Positions 34,797 to 43,487 of a stretch of DNA of 64,000 nt are shown here, piece by piece. This DNA comes from CAVZTX01 sp963778375. Lineage in GTDB: Bacteria > Chloroflexota > Ktedonobacteria > Ktedonobacterales > Ktedonobacteraceae. The translations under genes and the position numbers were made by a program. Position 1 is the first letter of the stretch; the number at the start of each line of letters is the position of its first letter. The stretch is from assembly GCA_963778375.1 (NCBI GenBank), contig CAVZTX010000019.1:62001-126000 (forward strand), written 5' to 3'. The notes beneath the pieces were generated by a model. The model had not been told where the DNA came from, ran no database searches, and was given only the letters and a program-made list of their open reading frames with translations.

Positions 34797-34842
34797 GCAA
34801 GGTTCGATTTGGACGAATTGTACTGTAAAAGTTTGAACAGTC
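34797..34842. repeat. Paired motif, left copy
   Basis: GCAAGGTTC (34797-34805) and GTTTGAACAGTC (34831-34842), 25 bases apart. The same two blocks, 24 bases apart and in the same orientation, occur at 38579-38623. Confidence 0.65.
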
Positions 34843-34892
34843 AAATTTAAATTCGAATCAACTCTCCAAGGCACTTTGCGTTGTTCAGTCTC

Positions 34893-35823
34893 CTAAGAGC
34901 TTATCCGAAAACCTATGCTACAATGAAAACAAAAACGAAGTGAGAAAGGCTATGCCAAGAACCCATCTGTGGGAAGTCAGCGATGATCTGTGGGAGCGCG
35001 TGGCTCCCTTGATTCCAGAGCGTCCAGCCCATCCAAAGGCGGGCAGCCCTGCCGCCGATGACCGGCAGATGTTTGCTGCTATCGTGTATGTGTGCGTACG
35101 GGTATCCAATGGAATGCCCTCCCACGCGAATTGGGAGCTTCCAGCACGGTGTACGACCGCTTTCGCTGGTGGGAAAGCAAGGGTTCTTTCAACGCCTGTG
35201 GCAAGCAGGATTGCAGGAATATGATGAACTGGCCGGGATCGGCTGGGACTGGCAAAGCCTGGACGGCTCGACGGTCAAAGCCCCTTTCGCCCAAGCCGCC
35301 GTCGGCCCCGCTCCCACCGATCGCGGCAAACAGGGGACCAAACGGAGCATCCTGTGTGACCGGCGAGGCATCCCCCTGGCACTGGTCATTGAGGGAGCCA
35401 ATCGTCACGATATGAAGCTGGTGTCTGCCACCGTGGATGCCAGGATTCAGCGACCGAATCGACGGTGGCGCACCCTCAAAATCTGTGTCTGGATGCTGGC
35501 GATGATTACGATCCGGTCTATGGCGGACCTCTATCTGCGAGGCTATGAGCCCCATGCGCGCTGAATCCCAACAACCATAAGTGGTATTGGGAAGCGCTCA
35601 AGCGGCATTCCGCCGAAGAAGCGCCGCAAACAGCTCTGGAAGCTAACAAAGCAACCGAGGAGATGGGTGGTGGAGCGGCTTTTCTCCTGGCTCAATCGCT
35701 CTCGACGGCTCTTGATCCGCTGGGAGAAGCTTGTGCTCCTTACGAGGCGTTTCTCAAGTTGGCCTGTGCGCTCATTTGTTTTCATCAGTGTGATCGTCTT
35801 TCTGTTTTCGGATAAGCTCTTAG
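34893..35823. mobile_element. Decayed IS5-family insertion sequence
   Basis: Perfect 20-bp terminal inverted repeats: CTAAGAGCTTATCCGAAAAC at 34893-34912 and its reverse complement at 35804-35823. The 931-bp length and the GAGCTTATCCGAAAAC end fit IS5-family elements (IS427/IS1031-like groups). No clear target-site duplication flanks it. The transposase frame inside is broken several times, so the element is not autonomous. Confidence 0.85.
34952..35800 (+). pseudogene. IS5-family transposase, multiply frameshifted
   Basis: Starts MPRTHLWEVSDDLWERVAPLIPERP (ATG 34952 after GAGAAAGG). It continues in another frame as RTGIQWNALPRELG and STVYDRFRWW, and in a third as YDELAGIGWDWQSLDGSTVKAPF (first catalytic Asp) and CDRRGIPLALVIEGANRHD. 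After a further shift CLDAGDDYDPVYGG appears, then RRWVVERLFSWLNRSRRLLIRWEKL (the C-terminal catalytic Glu block). At least four reading-frame breaks are needed. Confidence 0.85.
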
Positions 35824-35862
35824 AACCGTCAAGTTCGTTTGAACATTGGCTTAGAGAAAAAC

Positions 35863-35899
35863 CCATCGCCTAGTTAGGATATTCCTAGCTAGACGATGG
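35863..35899. terminator. Hairpin between the IS and the XRE gene
   Basis: CCATCG (35863-35868) with CGATGG (35894-35899), and inner CCTAGTTAGGA/TTCCTAGCTAG pairing, followed on the plus strand by CTATAGCTTTTTGC. Plausible bidirectional terminator. Confidence 0.5.
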
Positions 35900-36010
35900 C
35901 TATAGCTTTTTGCTATGCTAATTCAGCTTAGTTTCCTAAGAGCTTTTGCCTTATTTGCTGAAGCTCTGGGGTAAGCTTCTTAATAGCCCACTCAAGTGCT
36001 TCATACACTT

Positions 36011-36295
36011 CTAAGCTCTAGCCAGCTCCTTAATACCTCGTATGGAGGAAATGTTGAGATAGTCCGGGAAATGGCCTGCTGCTTTCAAGAACTCCAATGC
36101 ATCCTTGGCAGGGAGTTGGAGGACGCCAATCATGACAAGAACTGTTCCTAAACCAGGCGGATTATTTTTACCTCTCTCGATCTTTGCCAGGTGCATAACA
36201 TGCAGCCCCTCACGCTTGGCAAATTCCTCCTGGCCTATCCCACACCTCGTTCGATGCTCCACTAGCTGTGTTCCGAATCCAAAATCCGACCCCAT
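36011..36295 (-). CDS. XRE-family helix-turn-helix regulator
   Basis: A 94-aa protein (ATG 36295 with GAGGAG upstream; the frame opens at 36322) containing an HTH_XRE: GTQLVEHRTRCGIGQEEFAKREGLHVMHLAKIERGKNNPPGLGTVLVMIGVLQLP. A short C-terminal helix region follows. Small XRE proteins like this commonly control mobile or defence genes. It is encoded next to the IS element and upstream of nothing on its own strand for 580 bases. Confidence 0.8.
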   Translation of the reverse strand: MGSDFGFGTQLVEHRTRCGIGQEEFAKREGLHVMHLAKIERGKNNPPGLGTVLVMIGVLQLPAKDALEFLKAAGHFPDYLNISSIRGIKELARA

Positions 36296-36322
36296 CACAT
36301 TCTCCTCTATTGCTATTGGCAC

Positions 36323-36604
36323 AAAGTCCTTTCATCTGGTGATAGGCAATCATAAGATGAATGAAAAAAGCGCAATCTAATAGAGGTGATCAAGTTAATA
36401 CAAGGAAAATGAGGAGAGATATTGTTAAATACAATAGGATTTTGTGAAAATATTCACCCTTCCATCCTTCCTAACACTTCCGCGTAAAAATACAACGGTT
36501 ACTATGACTGTGGGGGGCTCGCATTCTCAACAAACTATATTTTACTATTCAATCCAGTAAAGCGCAAATTACATATGCTAAATAGAAAATAGGGAAGCAG
36601 GATA
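36323..36604. other. AT-rich gene-free stretch
   Basis: No gene or repeat is supported here. Base composition is clearly more AT-rich than the flanking chromosome. Confidence 0.5.
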
Positions 36605-36710
36605 CTATACCAAATTTTGTGTAACGGTGTACAACGAGAAGCTGCTAAACTCAATCCAATCCTGGCCTCAAGCTTTTCCTCTATGTGCCATTACACATAA
36701 TTTGGTATAG
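36605..36710. mobile_element. Short MITE-like element
   Basis: Terminal inverted repeats of 23 bp (36605-36627 and 36688-36710) match at 21 positions, ends CTATACCAAATT and AATTTGGTATAG. Total ~106 bp, no coding capacity. No certain target duplication is visible. The transposase source is not in the window. Confidence 0.65.
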
Positions 36711-36901
36711 CGTCCTCGATGTCAGCATTCAAGTTATTCTTATTTTAAGGAAGGAGTTTTTCTTCATACTAGATTTACTGGTAGGATATGCCATCGCTGC
36801 TTGTCTAGGTAATAAGGCTTCATCAGATACAGGCCCTAGCTCTGCTACTACCAAGCGGGCATCTACTTCAAAGACTCCAGTAACTGCAGTGCGATAGCTT
36901 C

Positions 36902-37648
36902 TTACTTTGAGCGGGGCGGTTCTCTGTACCAACGAATGAAATATTGATGGTATTTGACAGGATTATGAATTTCATATTGTAGGGACCTAGTTGCTGGACT
37001 CCAGGTTAATCGTTCCACGAAAAGCGGCCTTTTGTCAGAGGAAGTTTCATACTCCTCAAAGTAAGCAGACGTGGGAGCTAATTCACTCGGCAGATTGACT
37101 TGTAATAATAGATACTCTGTTTCACGATGGATCATAGCTGAAAGAAATGTTTTTGCTTGAGCCTGCTCATCAAATAACTCCCACTCAATCGTAAACTCTA
37201 CTGTATCGCCTTTATGAATTGGATGAGGAAATGTGACATCAAAATAATCCCAGATACCCTCTTCTCCCTTATGCTGATTAGTTATTTCAAAGCTAGGAGT
37301 CCTCGATTTCAGAATACATGTGCCCTTACCCGTCCATCTATATCTATCTTCGTAGCTTTTGACACCATTTTCCAATGCTCTAAGTTTGATGTGTTTGCGC
37401 TGATACATAGAATGCCTATCTGAAAGATATTCATAAATAATTTCTTCTCGAAGGATTTCAAAGTCTGTTGGGACTGTAGATTTTCTCTGGGTTTTATTCT
37501 CGAAGTAGTCCATGTAGTTATAATAGCTGCTACTATGAACGTTACGGCACCCAAACCAAATATAATCCAACCAAGTGATGAGCCAGGAGTTGATGTAAGT
37601 AAATTAATTCCAAACCCGGCTAAAACTTGCAGATAATAAAAAGAGCAT
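36902..37648 (-). pseudogene. Two-TM protein with C-terminal beta-rich domain, frameshifted (gene C)
   Basis: The downstream frame (to 36902) encodes a ~190-residue soluble domain: YLSDRHSMYQRKHIKLRALEN, YRWTGKGTC, DYFDVTFPHPIHKGDTVEFTIEWEL, and the final YHQYFIRWYREPP. In another frame just upstream are two membrane helices (VLAGFGINLLTSTPGSSLGW, WIIFGLGAVTFIVAAIITTW). Their junction near 37485 needs a frame change. A plausible first Met is ATG 37648, with a further shift needed within ~40 bases. The soluble domain resembles beta-rich C-terminal domains common in uncharacterised Actinobacteria and Chloroflexota proteins. Third gene of the operon. Confidence 0.55.
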
Positions 37649-37676
37649 ACTAAAAGAGTACCTTGAAGTCTTAATG

Positions 37677-37939
37677 TTACTTTTTGGTGGGAGCTTCCTT
37701 TTCCCTTGAAAGAAGCTGTGTTTCAGTTTGCCGAAGTTTTTCTTTCAACGACTCTAGCTCCATAATTTTTTCATTGAGCTTATGCTTTGTTTGTCTCAAC
37801 TCCTTGTCTCAGCCACAATTAGCTCTTGTTCTTTCTTTGTCAGAGCTTCTTGTAAAGTACGGCGATATTCGATAAAAGATTTTCTATACTCTTCTTGAGA
37901 CTGCTCTAGTTCTTGCTTTGACAGATCGATCTCGTCCAT
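37677..37939 (-). pseudogene. Short coiled-coil protein, frameshifted (gene B)
   Basis: ATG 37939 overlaps the stop of gene A (TAATG). The first frame reads MDEIDLSKQELEQSQEEYRK and continues to EQELIVAETRS, then stops. In another frame the coiled coil resumes (LRQTKHKLNEKIMELESLKE, then KLRQTETQLLSREKEAPTKK) and stops at 37677. Joined length is ~87 residues, all heptad-like helix. Each half is too short to be noticed alone. A one-base indel near 37800 separates them. Confidence 0.55.
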
Positions 37940-38505
37940 TATATACCTCTTCTTGACATAAAATAAGCCACAATACCTACAGCAACACCAATAGCTGCAA
38001 GTATCCAGCCCGCCAGTGTATTTGACGTACCAACAATGAAGTTACCTCCAAGAGTTACTGCAAAGCCAGCAATAGCAGATGTGATATATGTGAGAAAGGA
38101 AAATTGTTTAACTCCTTTCAGCTTTATATCCACTTCGTTTTTGTCCATTTCTAACTTATGAAAAGATTTCTGTGCTGCTTCTAACTTTTTATTTTTTTCT
38201 TGTAATTCCTTACTGTTGTTTTCCAGATTTGCTTTTTTATTTGTTAATTCTCTATTCATCTCGTCCAGTTTGAATTGTAGTTCATAATTTTGCAATTCTA
38301 GTTTCTGATAGTTGAGAATGCTGGCTTTTATTTTCAATGTCAGTTGCTCAATATATAAAACCGATAAATTCATATCCTTGTGTAATTTCTCAATAAGATA
38401 CGGATTATCCAAATATTTTTGCAAATCGAATACTTCTTGCTCATAAGGTAAGTTTGTTAACTTAAGCTTTCGTCGCCTTGGTATATTATCTTTACTTGGT
38501 GGCAT
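37939..38505 (-). CDS. Coiled-coil protein with C-terminal membrane hairpin (gene A)
   Basis: A 188-aa protein (ATG 38505 with AAAGAGG upstream; frame opens at 38568). Residues 1-50 form a basic start and helical region (RRRKLKLTNLPYEQEVFDLQKYLDNPYLIEKL). Residues ~60-130 are a long coiled coil (LELQNYELQFKLDEMNRELTNKKANLENNSKELQEKNKKLEAAQ). Residues ~140-185 form two membrane helices (TYITSAIAGFAVTLGGNFIVG, LAGWILAAIGVAVGIVAYFM). It leads a three-gene operon whose other members are also coiled-coil and two-TM proteins. No family recognised. A promoter lies at 38561-38589. Confidence 0.65.
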   Translation of the reverse strand: MPPSKDNIPRRRKLKLTNLPYEQEVFDLQKYLDNPYLIEKLHKDMNLSVLYIEQLTLKIKASILNYQKLELQNYELQFKLDEMNRELTNKKANLENNSKELQEKNKKLEAAQKSFHKLEMDKNEVDIKLKGVKQFSFLTYITSAIAGFAVTLGGNFIVGTSNTLAGWILAAIGVAVGIVAYFMSRRGI

Positions 38506-38560
38506 CGTTATTGCCTCTTTAAAAGCATTGTATTCAAAAGTGCTCAAAGAGTATGGTGAA

Positions 38561-38589
38561 ATTATCATTTAGCATTGGGCAAGGTTCAA
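38561..38589 (-). promoter_or_regulatory. Promoter of the coiled-coil/membrane operon
   Basis: Minus strand TTGAAC (plus 38584-38589), 17-base spacer, GATAAT (plus 38561-38566). The -35 box overlaps the right copy of the paired motif (GCAAGGTTC). Confidence 0.6.
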
Positions 38590-38623
38590 CCTGAATAAAT
38601 CGAATTTGACAGTTTGAACAGTC
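38579..38623. repeat. Paired motif, right copy
   Basis: GCAAGGTTC (38579-38587) and GTTTGAACAGTC (38612-38623), same order and orientation as 34797-34842. The two copies bracket the IS, XRE gene, MITE and operon. Confidence 0.65.
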
Positions 38624-38706
38624 CGAAAACAATTGCTTGCCTCCTATCAGAAGCGACTCACATAGGTATAGAACAGGATAAAATTGTCAAGTGCATTTGA
38701 ACCAGT

Positions 38707-38942
38707 CTGATATTTTGATATAAGGATTTGGGTACAATTTTACGCTCAAATAAGCCATGAAAAAGACAATAAGCACATCCAAACGGGTCATTTTCCTAGC
38801 CGAGTGAACCCTAAAAACATCGTAAGGATGAGATTTCACGATGGTAGAGACCGCTTTTCTAGGGTGTATTGTCAAGTAGAATGGCTTCACGATCACCATT
38901 TGGGCTGTTCTACTTACCATAATCCTTATATCAAAACGTCAG
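38707..38942. mobile_element. MITE-like element with 8-bp target duplication
   Basis: Terminal inverted repeats of 22 bp (38707-38728 and 38921-38942) match at 20 positions, ends CTGATATTTT and AAAACGTCAG. The direct repeat GAACCAGT flanks it exactly (38699-38706 and 38943-38950). Length 236 bp. A 77-codon frame crosses it on the minus strand (IHPRKAVSTIVKSHPYDVF) without an RBS; it may be a transposase or passenger fragment. Confidence 0.75.
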
Positions 38943-38983
38943 GAACCAGTCCTTAACACCACGATTAAATATAACACGTCTTT

Positions 38984-39115
38984 TCAGAAATTCCTAGAGA
39001 TACCAATACCTAGGAAAAGTAAGAGCGTTACTAATGCGGAAAGGAAAGTTATTATTTAAATAAGCCATTTGAAATAATTACTTGTCTGTTTGAATGGCTG
39101 CGTTGTTCCACTCAT
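38984..39115 (-). pseudogene. Small membrane peptide gene with in-frame stop
   Basis: ATG 39115 has an ideal AGAAGGAG six bases ahead and a TATAAT upstream (plus 39174-39179). The peptide MSGTTQPFKQTSNYFKWLI stops at TAA (39056-39058), but the same frame continues as IITFLSALVTLLLFLGIGIS to a stop at 38984-38986, a single membrane helix. One base change would give a 43-residue membrane peptide. Not recognised as a known toxin family. Confidence 0.4.
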
Positions 39116-39260
39116 ATGAATCTCCTTCTGTCGACACATTAGAGGGAATACCTCTTCATCCCTTATATGCTCTATTATACCGTATAATACTCCTTTCCGT
39201 TTCCCCTCATCTCCCACAGAATACATCTATGACTAATAAGGTTGGCTAAAGGCACTGACC

Positions 39261-40477
39261 GTGAGCAGCGAGCCAACAAAAGAAACATTACCCTCCTCCT
39301 ACGTTTACTATAGTAGAACAAATGTTTTAAATATTGCTAGCCATTTTACCAACTTGGTTAAATTCTATGATCGATATCATCACGCAAAACGGAAATCGCA
39401 TCTACATCATTTTTCAGTTCGAGCTGTGCGATCCGGTTCGCGGTTGGGGATTATGTACGGGCGTATTGTCATATTCACGGGAGCGATCACCAGCGGTCAC
39501 TGTCGATCAATAAACAGACGGGGTGGGGGCATTGTTTCAATGCGGCTTGTGAGGCTACGGTATTGGTGGCTGAATGGAATCTTCCGGCTACACAACGCCT
39601 TGTTTCTTCCTATTATCAGGGCATACCTGCGTGGTCTCGGTCGGCGACTCAAACTCCTGCGAGGGAAGTGCCACCTGTTATTCAGCCGGTGTTGTTGCTG
39701 CCTGCTAAAGCGCCTCCATTGTGGCAGCAGAGGGAACGGCTGGCGCTGCTGTCGATAGATGAACAGATGCGGGAGGCATTGATGCGTTCCAAGCGTGCGC
39801 AAGCTTATCTGTATGAGCGAGGGATTCCGATACGCGTTGCCGAGGCGACTGGTGTTGGATACCTGCCTGCTGCATTGTTGCAATTGCCGAAAGTGCGGGA
39901 GCATCGGAATCTCCTGCAAAGGTGGGTGGAACGGCTGCTTTTTCCGTTACAATCTCCTGATGGCAAGGGATATATTGGACGTTCGCTGTGGCGATGGGTG
40001 CCTGGCATGGATGAGAATGTGCATAAGGCTATGCTGGATCGACCAAGAACGCCTCGCCGCTGGATTAAGACTAACCCAGCAGGCTGGTTCGGCTATAATC
40101 CAGATGAGCTCTCTCGAAACGTTGTGCTGGTTGAGGGGGCATTTGATCGGCTAGCTTTGCTCAGCGCGGGTATGAAGCCGAACGATGTGGTGGCCCTGGC
40201 TGGCACGGCGATACGTGCCGATTGGTTTCCTGCGCATGTGAGCGCGGTCATCCTGGCGCTTGATGCGGATGCGGGTGGTGAACAGGCTAGCCAGAGACTG
40301 ATTGATCGGTTGGAAAGATTCGGTATTCATGCTGATAGTTGTCCGCCGCCGCAGGATCGTTGGGGTAAGGATTGGAGCGAACGCTGGCGGACGATGGGGG
40401 TGGCGAGTATGGTGCCGCTATTTGAGGTGTGTTCTTCGCTTCATCATGGGGTGTGGACTGAGAAGCAGGGGGCATGA
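39261..40477 (+). pseudogene. CHC2 zinc finger / toprim primase-like protein, N-terminus frameshifted
   Basis: From about 39440 the frame ending at 40477 reads a CHC2-type zinc finger (AYCHIHGSDHQRSLSINK, then WGHCFNAAC). A DnaG-like core follows: AYLYERGIPIRVAEATGVGYLP, LLFPLQSPDGKGYIGRSLWRW, KAMLDRPRTPRRWIKTNPAGWFG. The toprim domain is VVLVEGAFDRLALLSAG, VVALAGTAIRADWF, VILALDADAGGEQASQRL. No ATG, GTG or TTG exists in that frame before TTG 39563, which lies after the zinc finger. A likely N-terminus (NVLNIASHFTNLVKF) lies in another frame starting at GTG 39261. A frameshift near 39400-39440 is therefore needed. Similar proteins are plasmid or mobile-element primases. Confidence 0.65.
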
Positions 40478-40529
40478 ACTCATACTTGGTATTTATAGAA
40501 GTAAAATTAAAATGCTTTGTTGATTACCA

Positions 40530-42378
40530 TTAGCCCATATAGCGTTCAAACCAATCTCCAGCGGCAGTATATGCTTTGAGTTGAGTAGTCTTTCGTAGCA
40601 TGAAATGTCCCTCATTTGGGAAGACCATAAGTGCTGCGGATGCGGTTGAGGGAATGAAGAGAAGTTTACATTCTTTCTCCCTTTTTTACGCGTACACGAG
40701 TATCATTCCTACCATAAAGCATCAATAGCGGGGAATTGAATACGGTCAGACTTTTAAAGATTGGTGATATTTCCCGGTCGAAATGTATGCGTCTCGTGCG
40801 GGATCACCTTCTTCAGGGTAACGTAATTGACGCCTCTATGCACCAGTACGTTCAAAAAAAGTGAGAAAGTTGGCAATGCCTACGATATCTACTGCTGCGG
40901 CCCAAAGGTTTGGGTTAGGTAGTAATAGAGGCTAGGACCATGAATCCGCCATAACTACGTCCCATCACGCCCATTCTCTTGGGATACGCGCTTCCCTGTT
41001 GTGTAAGCCATTTAACTGCTGCCTCTACATCAGCTATACTATTCGGCCGTAATTGTACGTTATCAAGATGAATAAATGTTTTCCCGTAACCACGGCTACC
41101 GCGCACGTTTGGTGGAAAGACGGCAAAACCGCGATTGAGATAATATTGTATCGGTGGCATTGCGGGAGCAGCATACAATGGTCTAAACTGGGATTCGGGT
41201 CCACCATGAATAAAAATGATTACTGGTAATCCTGAGGTGTTCATTCGGAAGGTTGCGCTAGGTCGGTAGTAATAGGCAGGAATTTCTAGGCCATCAAAAG
41301 ACTTGTAGTGGATTAACTCGGGTTCGATCAGCGAAGATATATCTAAATCGTCTATTGGAACATTCGTTAGCTGATGCGTAGTAGCTATCTGAGGAGAAGC
41401 TATCCAAATATTACCATTGTGACGAGTACCATTGAGAGTCAAAAGCCACAACTGCTTTATCGGGTGCCCATGTTAGTCCTTTAATTACTCCTATCGGTAA
41501 TTCAGGGGATGATAGTTCTTGTTCCATAGCTACATTATAGAAGACAAGGCGAGAAAGACCATTTTCATTTAATGCCCAGGCTAATATCTGTCCGTTTTGT
41601 GTAAGAGTCAAATTGCCTTCGGCATCCCAGCTTGTTTGTATTAAGATTTTCATAGGTACATGCATTCCTAAAGGAACTTTAACAGTCAAGTCTAAAGCAG
41701 CGGGCGCTAAAAATTCACGCTGATAGTTTGTCAAAATGTAAACTGTACATCCATCAGGCGCAAAACAGGGATTTTCATAGTGCTCCTACCCAGGATGGCC
41801 GTGAGTAAATATGACTCTCTATTTTCTACAGATACTAAAAAGAGATCATTATCGAGGTCAGTATTCCTTCTGCTCACCACTAGAGCAGTTCCATCAGGGG
41901 ACCAGGCTTGAGGGATCAAGGTAGCGTCAAGTTCTAATACACAGCGGCTTTCTCCTGAAGGGATGTGCAGTATCCAAATATCGAAGAATGCTTGATGTCG
42001 TCGGTTACAACTATAACAAATATATTGCCCATCGGGAGACCATGCTCCAAAGTAGTGAATAATACTTGGCTCGTTAGTAAGAGGTTGTATTGAGTCATCC
42101 GCTACATGAATGAGGTAGATTTGATCGTGCTCGTCACCATTTGAGTCCACTGTAACGAGTATATGTTGCCCTGTAGGAGACGAAGAGACTAATCCGACAC
42201 GATCATTAAAATGGCTGAGCTGCCTTGGTTCCTGACCATTCATAGGAACAATCCAAGCTTGATCAAGTCCAGATGTATCCGTTACAAAGGCAAGCTGTGT
42301 ACCGTCGGGCGACCAGGATGGTCCATGGGCTCTATGTATATTAATATAACGATCTATCTTGTTCGGTATTTCATTCAT
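40530..42378 (-). pseudogene. S9-family prolyl-oligopeptidase-like peptidase, decayed
   Basis: The gene starts at ATG 42378 (AAAGGAG upstream). The WD40/beta-propeller half shows PSWSPDGTQLAFVTDTSG and FGAWSPDGQYICYS. After a shift near 41735 it continues (TLTQNGQILAWALNENG), and after another near 41430 the catalytic half follows: PVIIFIHGGPESQFRP, PPNVRGSRGYGKTF, and MGVMGRSYGGFMVL with the nucleophile Ser. Past 40915 it is readable only with further shifts and a TAG: PNLWAAAVDIVGIANFLTFF, SPLLMLYGRNDTRV (catalytic Asp region) and FPNEGHFMLRKTTQL (catalytic His), ending at TAA 40530-40532. At least four disruptions. Confidence 0.8.
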
Positions 42379-42404
42379 TATGAACCTGCTCCTTTTTGAT
42401 GATC

Positions 42405-43052
42405 TCAAGAGAAGAACCGAAACCAGCTTCTTCTTTTCTTGTGTCGCTTTACTCCTTGATCGACTGCGTTCTTTCCTTCTTGTTTGGTTATCTTAAGTGA
42501 AGGGCCGAAACTGAAATCACCTTCTATTATGTCACTTTTCTTGTAGTATTCTTGTGGAAAAACCTTTCCTAAACTTGATAGGGGATCTGTAGCAAACATT
42601 CTAAACAGAAGGTAGGTATTTGTATCATCTTCCCAGCGGCTTTCTAGTGTGGGATCCTTTTTAGTAGGCTGGACAGTGAGAAAGCGAAATGCATATTGAG
42701 CCTCATCTTCTGAAGGATTATCCTTTGGATCAAACCTAGTTATTTCAAAGATCTCGCTCCTCTTTAAGGAAATGGGATCGGTATGAATTATCATTCCTCC
42801 TGGAGCACTTCTACGCGTTACGAGAAGCAATTCTGCTCTGACATTGACGGCAGACCGTCTTCGATTATTGTTGACAACCTTAATTTCATATTCCATCAAA
42901 CCGTCTTCCCCTTCTCGCTTGCAAATTTCTTTAGAAATGCTTAGCTTTGGTTTTAAACGCAGGAAAAAAAGGTAGAAATACAGTAAGGCTGCTATGAGGC
43001 TTGATAACACTCCTAGGCCTATAGCAAGAATGGTTGAGAACAGAAAATTCAT
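42405..43052 (-). CDS. Membrane-anchored hypothetical protein
   Basis: ATG 43052 (AAAGGAT upstream; the frame opens at 43079) starts an N-terminal helix (FLFSTILAIGLGVLSSLIAALLYFYLFFL). A soluble, probably beta-rich domain follows (KLSISKEICKREGEDGLMEYEIKVVNNNRRRSAVNVRAELLL) and a basic tail (KRHKKRRSWF). The middle YEIKVVNNNRR-AVNV pattern looks like an immunoglobulin-like fold. It precedes the S9 pseudogene with a 26-base gap. No family recognised. The 1-TM-plus-beta-domain design recalls gene C at 36902. Confidence 0.55.
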   Translation of the reverse strand: MNFLFSTILAIGLGVLSSLIAALLYFYLFFLRLKPKLSISKEICKREGEDGLMEYEIKVVNNNRRRSAVNVRAELLLVTRRSAPGGMIIHTDPISLKRSEIFEITRFDPKDNPSEDEAQYAFRFLTVQPTKKDPTLESRWEDDTNTYLLFRMFATDPLSSLGKVFPQEYYKKSDIIEGDFSFGPSLKITKQEGKNAVDQGVKRHKKRRSWFRFFS

Positions 43053-43077
43053 AGATGTGATCCTTTGAGCATAAAAC

Positions 43078-43114
43078 AAGGCTAGAAGCCGTTTTTGGAA
43101 TAGCTTCTAGCCTT
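43078..43114 (-). terminator. tmRNA terminator
   Basis: GGCTAGAAGC (43080-43089) pairs with GCTTCTAGCC (43103-43112). On the minus strand the stem is followed by TTGTTTTAT. It lies 6 bases beyond the mature 3' end of ssrA. Confidence 0.85.
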
Positions 43115-43119
43115 ATTCA

Positions 43120-43487
43120 TGGTGGAGATGGGGGAGAGTCGAACTCCCCGTCCAAACGAACCCATCGAAAAATGTACTACAGGCTTAGTCGACGTTTTTT
43201 CTTTACGCCTCGGCCTCCCATCGACCGGATTCCTTGGCGCTGGCCCTCTGGTCTTAGATGACGCCTAGAAGGCGGTCGGCGTCATAGCATCCCGCGTATG
43301 TGGCATCCGGTCCCAGCCCCACGGGAAAAAGCTGGGGGGACGTCGCGTCACTGGTTATTAGGCAGCGAGAGCGAGTTTTGTTGCTGGTTTGGCAACTATT
43401 GTTTGTCGGTTGTTTAACGAGAGTGCTTTACCGACACCTCGGCCTGCAATTCTTCAACCTGTTCATCTGTCGAAACCCGACATCCCC
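43120..43487 (-). ncRNA. ssrA: Transfer-messenger RNA (tmRNA)
   Basis: The 5' end GGGGATGTCGGGTTTCGACA (from 43487 leftward) and the 3' end GTTCGACTCTCCCCCATCTC followed by CACCA make the alanine-tRNA-like domain; GGGGATG pairs with CATCTCC and CCA is encoded. The tag reading frame follows AATAGTT with resume codon GCC and reads AKPATKLALAA, then TAATAA. Total 368 nt, one-piece type. It rescues stalled ribosomes with SmpB. Its 3' side faces the accessory zone, a known hot spot for island integration. Confidence 0.96.

Noticed and set aside
36729..36932. Opposing 67-70-codon frames around 36.7-36.9 kb
   Set aside because: Neither has an RBS or recognisable sequence, and they overlap the MITE edge and gene C end.
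38687..38920. 77-codon minus-strand frame across the 236-bp MITE
   Set aside because: It spans the inverted repeat and has no RBS, so it is probably chance or a transposase fragment.
43120..43140. Attachment-site copy of the ssrA 3' end elsewhere in the window
   Set aside because: No second copy of GGTGGAGATGGGGGAG was seen, so no att pair is claimed.
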